Assembly (NCBI GenBank): GCA_002401695.1
Contig: NVTV01000002.1
Location: 310,001-374,000 of the forward strand
Origin: Alphaproteobacteria bacterium
GTDB taxonomy: Bacteria > Pseudomonadota > Alphaproteobacteria > Micavibrionales > Micavibrionaceae
Reading direction: 5' to 3'
DNA: 64,000 nt
Part shown: positions 49,459 through 57,015 of the stretch, in pieces
Numbering within the stretch: position 1 is the first letter of the stretch
Layout: the number at the start of each line of letters is the position of its first letter
Translations under genes and position numbers: made by a program
Notes under the pieces: model-generated
The model's input: the letters and a program-made list of their open reading frames with translations, nothing else
Databases searched by the model: none
What the model was told of the DNA's origin: nothing

Positions 49459-50157
49459 ATGTCTAAGAACTATGCAATGAAAGCGGAAAAGAGGGATCGC
49501 GCCGGTAAGGGGATTGCACGTTCACTTCGCCGCGCTGGTCGTTCACCGGCCGTAATCTACGGTGATAATAAAGAACCTGTAAAAATCTCTATTTCAGAGA
49601 ATGAAGTTAATGTTGAATACAATAAGGGCCACATGTTTACAACATTGTGCGATCTTGATGTCGGCGGCGAAAAGAACCTTGTTCTTGCCCGTGATATTCA
49701 GCTTCATCCGGTAACTGATGTTGTGGAGCATGTAGATTTCCTACGTGTGACCAAGAAAACAAAAATTGCTGTTAACGTTCCTGTTAAGTTTACAAATGAA
49801 GACAAATGCCCAAGTATTGAAGGCAAAGGGACTTTGAACGTTACACGTTATACAGTTGAGCTTCTTTGTGGCGCAACAAGCATCCCTGATGCTCTGGAAG
49901 TTAGTGTAGAAGGTAAAGAGCATGGTGACGCGGTTAAGTTGAGCGATGCGACGATGCCTGAAGGCGCGTCAGCGGTTATTACAGATCGTGACTTCACAAT
50001 TGCAACATTGATTGCACCGAAGACGGCTGAACAGGAAGAAGCTGAAAATGCTGCTGCTGTTGAAGCTGGTGACGGTATTGTTAGTGATGAAGACGCCGCG
50101 ACTGATGGAACTGAAGAAGGTTCTGAAAACGCAAGCGAAGCAAAATCAGAAGATTAA
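49459..50157 (+). CDS. rplY: 50S ribosomal protein L25/Ctc
   Basis: Two-domain L25 of the Ctc type, 232 aa: the 5S rRNA-binding N-domain (about 1-95, KRDRAGKGIARSLRRAGRSP, split by notation near residue 8-28, and AVIYGDNKEPV) and the TL5 C-domain (about 100-185, ending PEGASAVITDRDFTIATLIAP). A 45-residue acidic Ala/Glu tail follows, common in alphaproteobacteria. It lies upstream of pth and ychF, a widely kept order. Confidence 0.95.
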   Translation: MSKNYAMKAEKRDRAGKGIARSLRRAGRSPAVIYGDNKEPVKISISENEVNVEYNKGHMFTTLCDLDVGGEKNLVLARDIQLHPVTDVVEHVDFLRVTKKTKIAVNVPVKFTNEDKCPSIEGKGTLNVTRYTVELLCGATSIPDALEVSVEGKEHGDAVKLSDATMPEGASAVITDRDFTIATLIAPKTAEQEEAENAAAVEAGDGIVSDEDAATDGTEEGSENASEAKSED

Positions 50158-50201
50158 TTCATGCTACAGTGGTTTAAATCACTGGTTCGTATATTTAAGA
50201 G

Positions 50202-50226
50202 AGAGCCTTTATTTTGTGAAGGCTCT
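50202..50226 (+). terminator. weak terminator or attenuator between rplY and pth
   Basis: AGAGCCTT (50202-50209), nine-base loop, AAGGCTCT (50219-50226), then TCTTTGTATT. The stem is perfect, but the T tract is interrupted, so read-through to pth is likely. It also rules out a pth start at 50161. Confidence 0.55.
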
Positions 50227-50253
50227 TCTTTGTATTCAAAAGAGGATGAGGGT

Positions 50254-50829
50254 ATGTGGCTCTTTGTTGGTCTGGGTAATCCGGGACGTGATTATGAACG
50301 TAACCGCCATAACGTTGGGTTTATGGTTCTTGACGCTGTCCAAAACGAATTTCCGGTCTTTGGTACGTATAAATCCAAATTCCAAGGCAAACTATCGGAA
50401 GGGCGTTTGGGTAATCAAAAAGTTCTACTGCTGAAACCTGAAACTTATATGAATAACTCTGGCCAGTCTGTTGCGAAGGCGGCAAACTTCTATAAGATCG
50501 AGCCTGATAAAATTATTGTCTTTCATGATGAGCTGGACATCGCGCCAAGCACTGTGCGTGTGAAGCAAGGCGGCGGTAATGCGGGTCATAACGGGCTAAA
50601 GTCAATTCAGGCGCATTTGGGAACGGCAGATTTCTGGCGTGTGCGTATCGGAATTGGTCGTCCTCACCCTCAGGCAGATGTCAGTAACTATGTTTTGGAT
50701 AATTTTTCAAAGGCTGAACAAGAATGGTTAACGCCTTTGATGGATTATATGGGGGATAAGTCAGACATTATTACCTCTGATAGTCCAAAGGCTTACGGTG
50801 CATTGGTAAAAGAATATTTTAAGAAATAA
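50254..50829 (+). CDS. pth: peptidyl-tRNA hydrolase
   Basis: Releases peptides from tRNAs that drop off ribosomes. MWLFVGLGNPGRDYERNRHNVGF holds the catalytic His and starts at residue 1 of this call (first 20 residues shown in homologues alike), NNSGQSV the Asn and FHDELDI the Asp. The ATG at 50254 is chosen because GAGG lies just upstream and homologues start here; the frame extends to 50161 through a terminator hairpin. 191 aa. The gap to ychF is 12 bases. Confidence 0.95.
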   Translation: MWLFVGLGNPGRDYERNRHNVGFMVLDAVQNEFPVFGTYKSKFQGKLSEGRLGNQKVLLLKPETYMNNSGQSVAKAANFYKIEPDKIIVFHDELDIAPSTVRVKQGGGNAGHNGLKSIQAHLGTADFWRVRIGIGRPHPQADVSNYVLDNFSKAEQEWLTPLMDYMGDKSDIITSDSPKAYGALVKEYFKK

Positions 50830-50841
50830 AGGAAAAGTATT

Positions 50842-51945
50842 ATGGGATTTAATTGTGGAATTGTCGGATTGCCGAATGTTGGAAAATCGACACTATTTAA
50901 CGCGTTAACCGCTACCGCAGCAGCGCAGGCAGCGAACTTTCCGTTCTGTACAATTGAACCGAATGTGGGTCGGGTCGCTGTTCCTGATGATCGTATGGAA
51001 AAAATCGCGGAGATTGCAGGTTCAATCGATATTTTACCCTCTCAACTTGAATTTGTGGACATTGCAGGCCTTGTTAAAGGCGCGTCCGAAGGTGAGGGGC
51101 TTGGTAATCAGTTCTTGTCTAATATCCGTGAAACCGATGCAATTATCCACGTTATAAGATGTTTTGAAGATGATGATGTCATTCATGTCGAAGGCAATAT
51201 TGATCCCATCCGGGACGCCGAAACCATAGAAACAGAGCTGATGCTCTCTGATTTGGAAACTATGGGCACCCAAATCACGAATATGAACAAAAAGGCGCGC
51301 TCCGGTGATAAAGAGGTGCTGGCACAAGTTGATTTTCTGACCCGTATTAAGGATGCTCTCGATGCGGGAGAGCCTGCGCGCACAGTCGCACCTTCCGATG
51401 AGGATGAAGAGCGCTGGATGAAAATGACGCAACTCATTACCTCAAAGCCCGTTCTTTATGTGTGTAACGTGTCGGAAGATGACGCGGCGCAAGGCAATGA
51501 TTATACCGCGCAGGTCGAAAAAATGGCAAAAGAGCAAGGTGCAGAGGCCGTGATTATCTGCGCCTCTATCGAGTCAGAGATTGCGCAGCTTGACAGTGAT
51601 GAGGAAAGGGAAGAGTTCCTTGCCTCAATGGATCTTACCGAGCCAGGCTTGAACCGTATTATCCGTGCAGGTAATAAGCTGTTGAAATTGCAAACATATT
51701 TCACTGCAGGGCCAAAGGAAACACGTGCATGGACGATCCCTATTGGTGCAAAAGCGCCGCAAGCGGCTGGCGTTATCCATACGGATTTCGAAAAAGGTTT
51801 CATCAAGGCCGAAACCATTGCTTATGAAGATTACATTGCCTGTAAAGGTGATATCGGTGCAAAAGATGCTGGTAAAATGCGTCAAGAGGGCAAAGAATAC
51901 GTCGTCCAAGATGGTGACGTTATTTTATTCCGCTTTAATGTGTAA
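50842..51945 (+). CDS. ychF: redox-regulated ATPase YchF
   Basis: Obg-related P-loop protein (OLA1 family) that prefers ATP over GTP and interacts with ribosomes. G1 is GLPNVGKST (residues 8-16), switch I NVGRVAVPD, G3 DIAGLVKGASEGEGLG, and the C-terminal TGS domain (AGVIHTDFEKGFIKAET onward) ends the 367-aa protein. AAGGA precedes the ATG. The order rplY-pth-ychF is typical of proteobacteria. Confidence 0.97.
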   Translation: MGFNCGIVGLPNVGKSTLFNALTATAAAQAANFPFCTIEPNVGRVAVPDDRMEKIAEIAGSIDILPSQLEFVDIAGLVKGASEGEGLGNQFLSNIRETDAIIHVIRCFEDDDVIHVEGNIDPIRDAETIETELMLSDLETMGTQITNMNKKARSGDKEVLAQVDFLTRIKDALDAGEPARTVAPSDEDEERWMKMTQLITSKPVLYVCNVSEDDAAQGNDYTAQVEKMAKEQGAEAVIICASIESEIAQLDSDEEREEFLASMDLTEPGLNRIIRAGNKLLKLQTYFTAGPKETRAWTIPIGAKAPQAAGVIHTDFEKGFIKAETIAYEDYIACKGDIGAKDAGKMRQEGKEYVVQDGDVILFRFNV

Positions 51946-51956
51946 GTGATTGCTTG

Positions 51957-53702
51957 TTAATGGCTATTTGCGGCAGGCGTTGTATTGTCCAGACCGTTAT
52001 CGCAGTTGCTGATGATACCATCTTCAACAAAGCATCCATAGTCATTGCCCGTGGTGCTTTCTGCGTTGGATTCTATCGTTTCATCAATGTTTGATGGTGT
52101 GTCTCTCGCTTCGGTATCAAAGGTGTCACTGCATGGGCCTTTTCCAACAACGCCCTCAACGGTACATAGAGTATCATCTGTCTCAGGCGCAGTGGCTTTA
52201 TTATCGCCACATGGTCCGTCACCAACCATACCTTCAACGGTGCAGGGCGCATTATTATCATTACCTTGTTCGTGTTCTTGTGTGTCGCCGCATGTTCCAC
52301 CATCTGCGTAGAAATCAGCAAGTCCGGGAAGGAAGCTTTCTTCCCGCATCCGTTCATATGGTGTAAGAGCCGCCGCTGCCGCTGAAACACCTCTGTAAAC
52401 TGCGAAGTATGATGCAGGCGATTGATGAATATCATCCGAAAAACGTATCCCATGAAGGGGGTCTTTTGATCCAAGGGAGTCTAAAAATGTCTGATCAATT
52501 GTACCGTAGCGATTACCAAAGCTGCTTGATTGGTGTTCCCATACGGCTGATCCGGTATTGTGACCTTCTGGAAAGCCAAAACCTCTTTCGACAATAAGAA
52601 GGTCTGTCAGGTTTGGCATGAACTTGCCGCTGTGGATGGCGCGGTTTATATCCGGTTCATCAATGCAAAGCTGCTTTGCTTGATAGGTCAGCATTTCGGC
52701 TGCAATTTTACCAACCTCTATTTCTGAAAAGAATCTTTTATTGGTATCCAAGCCGATATCTTCTGCCATTTGCTTTAGTAGTTCAGCATTCGGGTTAGAT
52801 GGGATTTCAGCGAATAGTGTGGCTGTGCTGACTTTCCCAAGGCTATTCATGGATGTTGTGCTTGCTAGAGCCGCATATGTTTGCGTGCTGAAGAACACGT
52901 CAGGTGCGGCATTGTTGGTCCAGTCCTGATCCCATGGTGCATCTGCGGCGGGTCTTGCCGCTGATCCGCCGCTTGGCAGTGTGCCGTTAACCATTAATTC
53001 CATCATGTTCCGTAAAGAAACAATTGAACCTAAGTTTGTTTGTATCTGACCCGGCATTGGTTCAGCATCTTTTTCTAATGCCCAAAGATGGATGAGTGTT
53101 TGGTTAATATCTCTTGGATCTGTGCCCGCACTGCCCATTCTTTTTTGCGTGAGAGCATTCAAGAAATCAATTGTACGGCTGTCATTATTTTGAGGAGAGA
53201 ATTCGACGTCAATATCAGGGTTTTGGCGTTGCAATTGCTCCAGAGTTTGGCGGAGCGCGCGTCCTGTTGTCTCATCGATCTTGCCATCGTTGGTTTCTTC
53301 GATATTCAGGTAATCCTGCGCAAGATTAATAACCGCTTGTGCCTGATTTGTTGATGTGATGCTTGCTGTTGGCCGCTCAAAAAAGGTGCGCTTTATTTCC
53401 GCGGGAAATCTTATTGATTCGGGTAATGTATTGTACTGATCTACAAGTTCTTGTAATTCGGGTCTTTGTGCGATCTTGCTTGGATCAAGGATAAAATTAT
53501 TCAGAAAGTAGAGGTAGCCACTGTCAAGCGGGTCAGATGATTCATGAATCAGATGTCCGCTTTCATCTTTCCAACCGGCTGTTTCCGGTGCTAATTCAGG
53601 CAAACGCGCGTTTATCAGCTGTTTGAAAGCGATCAAGGCTTGATCTGATTCATTGTTTGAACCAGACGGATTTCCTGTGTTTGATGTGTTTGTTTCTGCC
53701 AT
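51957..53702 (-). CDS. large protein of unknown function with C-terminal cysteine repeats
   Basis: About 581 aa and not recognised. No signal peptide or membrane segment. The N-terminal 25 residues are Asn/Ser/Gly-rich; a mostly helical region follows to about 300 (NDGKIDETTGRALRQTLEQL looks like an EF-hand-like or peptidoglycan-binding-like stretch), then an Ala/Ser/Thr-rich middle. The last 120 residues hold repeated units CTVEGMVGDGPC, CTVEGVVGKGPC and CFVEDGIISNC, acidic and Gly/Asn-rich, as in calcium-bound or disulfide-linked exported domains. The ATG at 53702 has AAGG about 7 bases upstream. Convergent with ychF by 11 bases. Confidence 0.7.
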   Translation of the reverse strand: MAETNTSNTGNPSGSNNESDQALIAFKQLINARLPELAPETAGWKDESGHLIHESSDPLDSGYLYFLNNFILDPSKIAQRPELQELVDQYNTLPESIRFPAEIKRTFFERPTASITSTNQAQAVINLAQDYLNIEETNDGKIDETTGRALRQTLEQLQRQNPDIDVEFSPQNNDSRTIDFLNALTQKRMGSAGTDPRDINQTLIHLWALEKDAEPMPGQIQTNLGSIVSLRNMMELMVNGTLPSGGSAARPAADAPWDQDWTNNAAPDVFFSTQTYAALASTTSMNSLGKVSTATLFAEIPSNPNAELLKQMAEDIGLDTNKRFFSEIEVGKIAAEMLTYQAKQLCIDEPDINRAIHSGKFMPNLTDLLIVERGFGFPEGHNTGSAVWEHQSSSFGNRYGTIDQTFLDSLGSKDPLHGIRFSDDIHQSPASYFAVYRGVSAAAAALTPYERMREESFLPGLADFYADGGTCGDTQEHEQGNDNNAPCTVEGMVGDGPCGDNKATAPETDDTLCTVEGVVGKGPCSDTFDTEARDTPSNIDETIESNAESTTGNDYGCFVEDGIISNCDNGLDNTTPAANSH

Positions 53703-53712
53703 TTTCACCCTT

Positions 53713-53728
53713 GGTTATTTTTATAACC
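53713..53728 (-). promoter_or_regulatory. 5' UTR hairpin next to the ribosome site of the 581-aa gene
   Basis: On the minus strand GGTTAT-AAAA-ATAACC is a perfect 6-bp hairpin ending a base or two before the AAGG Shine-Dalgarno. It lies inside the predicted leader (start near 53747). It could modulate ribosome access or RNA stability. Confidence 0.45.
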
Positions 53729-53753
53729 GTATTTTTTTATATAATTGAGATGA

Positions 53754-53782
53754 ATTATAAGCGTTTTTCCCTATGAAGTCAA
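53754..53782 (-). promoter_or_regulatory. near-consensus sigma-70 promoter of the 581-aa gene
   Basis: TTGACT (53782-53777), a 17-base spacer and a perfect TATAAT (53759-53754) on the minus strand; the start is predicted near 53747, giving a 45-base leader. This is the best promoter match I found in the window. Confidence 0.7.
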
Positions 53783-53805
53783 ATTTCAAGGCGTTACAAT
53801 CAACA

Positions 53806-54678
53806 CTAGCTGCGCACAAGTGTTTCGTAAGCCTCACGTAGCTTTTTGGTAATTGGGCCAACAGTATAACGATGGTCGTCAATTTGACCAACGGCGGTGA
53901 CTTCTGCGGCTGTTCCGGTGAGGAAAATTTCTTGAAAATCGCCTAGTTCTTCAGGTTTAATGTGACGCTCTTCAAAGGGGATACCCATATCTTTGGCCAA
54001 AGCAATAACAGTCTGACGTGTTAACCCATTCAAAAAGCAATCAGGCGTCGGCGTAATAAGCGCGCCATCTTTAACAGCAAAGAGGTTGGCAGCAGAGGCC
54101 TCGGCAACATATCCACGATAATCGAGCATCAATGCATCATCAAAACCATCATCTTCAACCGCATGTTTGGACATTGTTGCAATCATATACAGACCCGCCG
54201 CTTTACTTTGTGTTGGTGCAGTATCTGCGGCAGGTTTGCGCCATTGTGATGTTTTTAAAGAAATACCAGTATTACGTTTTTCGGCATCAAAATATGTGCC
54301 CCACGCCCATGCGGCAACAGCAACATGCGTCTTGGTTAGCTTCGCAGAAACGCCCATTTGCTCACCGCCGCGCCATGCAACAGGGCGTATATAGGCACTT
54401 GTAAGGCCGTTTTTCTTGCAGATGTCATATTTTATTTCTTCTAGTTCATCCACGCTGAGTGGTATTTTCATGCCCAATATTTCGGCTGATTTGTGGAAGC
54501 GTTGGGAATGCTCACGGCTTTTAAAGATCTTTCCGTCATACATACGTTCCCCTTCAAAAACGGAGCTGGCATAGTGCAGACCATGGCTGAGGACATGAAT
54601 TTTGGCATCTCTCCATGGCTTAACCTCACCATCAATCCAGATAAACCCGTCTCTTTCATCAAAAGGAAGTACTGACAT
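53806..54678 (-). CDS. ilvE: branched-chain amino acid aminotransferase
   Basis: Fold-type IV PLP enzyme for the last step of Ile, Leu and Val synthesis. GLHYASSVFEGERMYDGKIF is the substrate loop start (residues 33-52). The PLP lysine lies in TQSKAAGLYM, and GTAAEVTAVGQID near the end binds the cofactor phosphate. 290 aa. A double AAGG site precedes the ATG. Divergent from the response-regulator gene across 81 bases; ilvE next to an OmpR-type regulator is common in alphaproteobacteria. Confidence 0.95.
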   Translation of the reverse strand: MSVLPFDERDGFIWIDGEVKPWRDAKIHVLSHGLHYASSVFEGERMYDGKIFKSREHSQRFHKSAEILGMKIPLSVDELEEIKYDICKKNGLTSAYIRPVAWRGGEQMGVSAKLTKTHVAVAAWAWGTYFDAEKRNTGISLKTSQWRKPAADTAPTQSKAAGLYMIATMSKHAVEDDGFDDALMLDYRGYVAEASAANLFAVKDGALITPTPDCFLNGLTRQTVIALAKDMGIPFEERHIKPEELGDFQEIFLTGTAAEVTAVGQIDDHRYTVGPITKKLREAYETLVRS

Positions 54679-54759
54679 GTTTTGCGCCTTTCCTTGTTTA
54701 CGCGATATTCTTTACCAAGTAAGCTATATTTGAAAAATAATTTTGTGTAAACATAGATC

Positions 54760-55479
54760 ATGACAAATTTGAATAAAACAGAGGGCAAAAAAGCGGAGAA
54801 ATCACATATTCTTGTGGTGGATGATGATACCCGCATCTGTGAATTGGTGTCTCGTTTCTTGCATGAGCATAACTTTGTTGTTTTGACGGCAGAGAACGCG
54901 GCAGAGGCAGAAAATATGTTGTTGCATTTTGAATTTGATGCCTTGGTTGTTGATGTGATGATGCCGGGAAAAACAGGCACTGAGTTTGTACGAGATTTAA
55001 GAGCGCGCGCGCAAAATATTCCAGTTTTGCTGTTAACGGCATTGGGGGAGGCAGAGGATAGAATCTCGGGGTTTGAGTCTGGTGCTGATGATTACTTGTC
55101 AAAGCCGTTTGAACCAATGGAACTGGTGTTACGTTTGAGAGCAATATTGCGTAGAACGCAAAAGCCGCAACGTGACAGGGTTCTCTATAAGATAGGGGCG
55201 TGGCAATTTGATGTTAAACATGATGAGCTTAAAAACGGACAAGATGTGTTGAATTTAACCTCTATGGAGGCAAGCCTATTGCGTGCCTTGGCAGAATCTT
55301 GCGGTGAAGTTGTTAGTCGCGATGATCTCGCGCAGAGATCGGGCTTGAATACGGGGGGGCGTACAATCGATGTTCAGGTGACGCGTTTACGCCGTAAAAT
55401 AGAAGAGGATACAAAAGCACCACGATACTTACAAACTGTGCGGGGCAAAGGGTATTTGCTGCGCGCCGAGAAAGTGTAA
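54760..55479 (+). CDS. OmpR-family response regulator
   Basis: 239 aa. The receiver has the acidic pocket VVDDDTR (Asp21-23), the phospho-acceptor Asp65 in VVDVMMPG, and Lys115 in LSKPFEP. The C-terminal winged helix (about 140-237) has the typical SREDLA-type recognition region RDDLAQRSGLN and TVRGKGYLLR at the end. It is a transcription factor controlled by the adjacent kinase (3 bases apart). Resembles the PetR/OmpR group next to ilvE in Rhodobacter-like bacteria; the regulon is unknown. Confidence 0.93.
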   Translation: MTNLNKTEGKKAEKSHILVVDDDTRICELVSRFLHEHNFVVLTAENAAEAENMLLHFEFDALVVDVMMPGKTGTEFVRDLRARAQNIPVLLLTALGEAEDRISGFESGADDYLSKPFEPMELVLRLRAILRRTQKPQRDRVLYKIGAWQFDVKHDELKNGQDVLNLTSMEASLLRALAESCGEVVSRDDLAQRSGLNTGGRTIDVQVTRLRRKIEEDTKAPRYLQTVRGKGYLLRAEKV

Positions 55480-55482
55480 GAC

Positions 55483-56868
55483 ATGGGCGGACGTTCTAAA
55501 CATGATTTAAATCACATAACATCAAAAAAGAATGGGCGCTGGATTAAACGGTTTGTACCGCGAACATTGTTTGGGCGATCTCTACTGATTTTGATTTTGC
55601 CGATCCTGATTATACAGGCGATCTCTATGTTCATATTTTTTGATCGCCATTGGAGCAAAATGACGTCACGTCTTGCCTTTGCTGTTGCTGGCGAAATCTC
55701 TATTTTATCATCTTATATCGATCTTTCTGATAATGATGAAATGGTGCAGCAAATTATTACGCTCTCGGAGCAGCAACTTGAGTTCTTGATTACATTTGAT
55801 CGTGGAGAGATGCTTACCTTGAATGTGGAGACTTATAACCTCCTTGACGGCTGGGAGGGCATGGTACGTAATTCTTTGGTGCATGAACTGGAGAATGCTT
55901 TGGGCTATCCATTCACTGTTGATGTCGATTTTAAAGAAAAATGGGCAGAGGTACGTGTGCAACTTTCAGAAGGCGTTTTGAACGTTGCTTTGCCGCAACG
56001 AAGGTTGTTTTCTTCGACAACATATATCTTTTTGATCTGGGTATTCTTTGCGTCAACAATCTTGCTGGTCATTTCGATTTTATTTATGCGAAATCAAATT
56101 CGTCCTATCAGGCGTCTGGCTATTGCCGCAGAGCGTTTTGGCAAGGGGCGTAAAGTAGATAGCTTTAAAGTCGAAGGTGCGAAGGAAGTACGTCAAGCCG
56201 GACAGGCTTTTCTTGATATGAAAACAAGGCTGCAACGACAAATAGCGCAGCGCACAGATATGCTGGCCGGTGTTTCACATGATCTTAGAACGCCCTTGAC
56301 GCGTTTGAAATTACAAGTCGCCATGATGGGGGATAGTCCGGACATTTATGATATAAAAAATGATATAAATGACATGGAAAAAATGATTGAGGGATATCTC
56401 AACTTTGTGCGTGGAGATGGGCGGGAAACAACCGTTTTAACAGATATTGCCGCGATGCTGCGTGATGTAACAACATCAACAAAAAGGCAAGGGTGTGATG
56501 TTGCTCTAAATTTGAATAATGTGTCTGATTCCATACCGTTGCGTCCGACGGCATTTAAGCGGTGTCTTAACAATATTCTCAGTAATGCTGCGAAATACGC
56601 CGATTTTATTTGGGTCACGTTGGCGCGTACAGACGATGATGAAATTCATATCGTGATTGAGGATAACGGGCCGGGAATTGATGGCAATAAGTTGGAAGAG
56701 GTCTTTCGTCCGTTTTATCGTGTGGATAGCTCACGTAATGCTAATACCGGTGGCGTTGGATTGGGGTTGCCTATTTCGATGGATATTGTACATGCACATG
56801 GCGGAAAAATATGGTTGGAGAGCAGTGAACATGGTGGGCTCGCAGTTAATATTGTTTTGCCCATATAA
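55483..56868 (+). CDS. EnvZ-like sensor histidine kinase
   Basis: 461 aa. TM1 near residues 30-50 and TM2 near 180-202 enclose a periplasmic domain of about 130 residues. HAMP is next (RRLAIAAERFGKG), and the DHp box VSHDLRTPLTRLK has the phospho-acceptor His266. N box NILSNAAKYAD and G boxes DNGPGID and GVGLGLPIS follow. DHp has the D-L-R-T-P-L-T-R-L-K form of EnvZ. It is cotranscribed with the response regulator; an envelope-stress or osmotic signal is possible by analogy. Confidence 0.93.
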   Translation: MGGRSKHDLNHITSKKNGRWIKRFVPRTLFGRSLLILILPILIIQAISMFIFFDRHWSKMTSRLAFAVAGEISILSSYIDLSDNDEMVQQIITLSEQQLEFLITFDRGEMLTLNVETYNLLDGWEGMVRNSLVHELENALGYPFTVDVDFKEKWAEVRVQLSEGVLNVALPQRRLFSSTTYIFLIWVFFASTILLVISILFMRNQIRPIRRLAIAAERFGKGRKVDSFKVEGAKEVRQAGQAFLDMKTRLQRQIAQRTDMLAGVSHDLRTPLTRLKLQVAMMGDSPDIYDIKNDINDMEKMIEGYLNFVRGDGRETTVLTDIAAMLRDVTTSTKRQGCDVALNLNNVSDSIPLRPTAFKRCLNNILSNAAKYADFIWVTLARTDDDEIHIVIEDNGPGIDGNKLEEVFRPFYRVDSSRNANTGGVGLGLPISMDIVHAHGGKIWLESSEHGGLAVNIVLPI

Positions 56869-57015
56869 TCAGGTCGATTACTCTGCGTTCCTGCGTCTTT
56901 ACATCAGAAATATATAAAATATAAGGACTTTAACTAATTTATATTAAGTTACGTGTGGCGTATATTAGAAGATGATGTAGAATAAACGAGTGTGTGATCT
57001 TAATTCAAGAGAATC

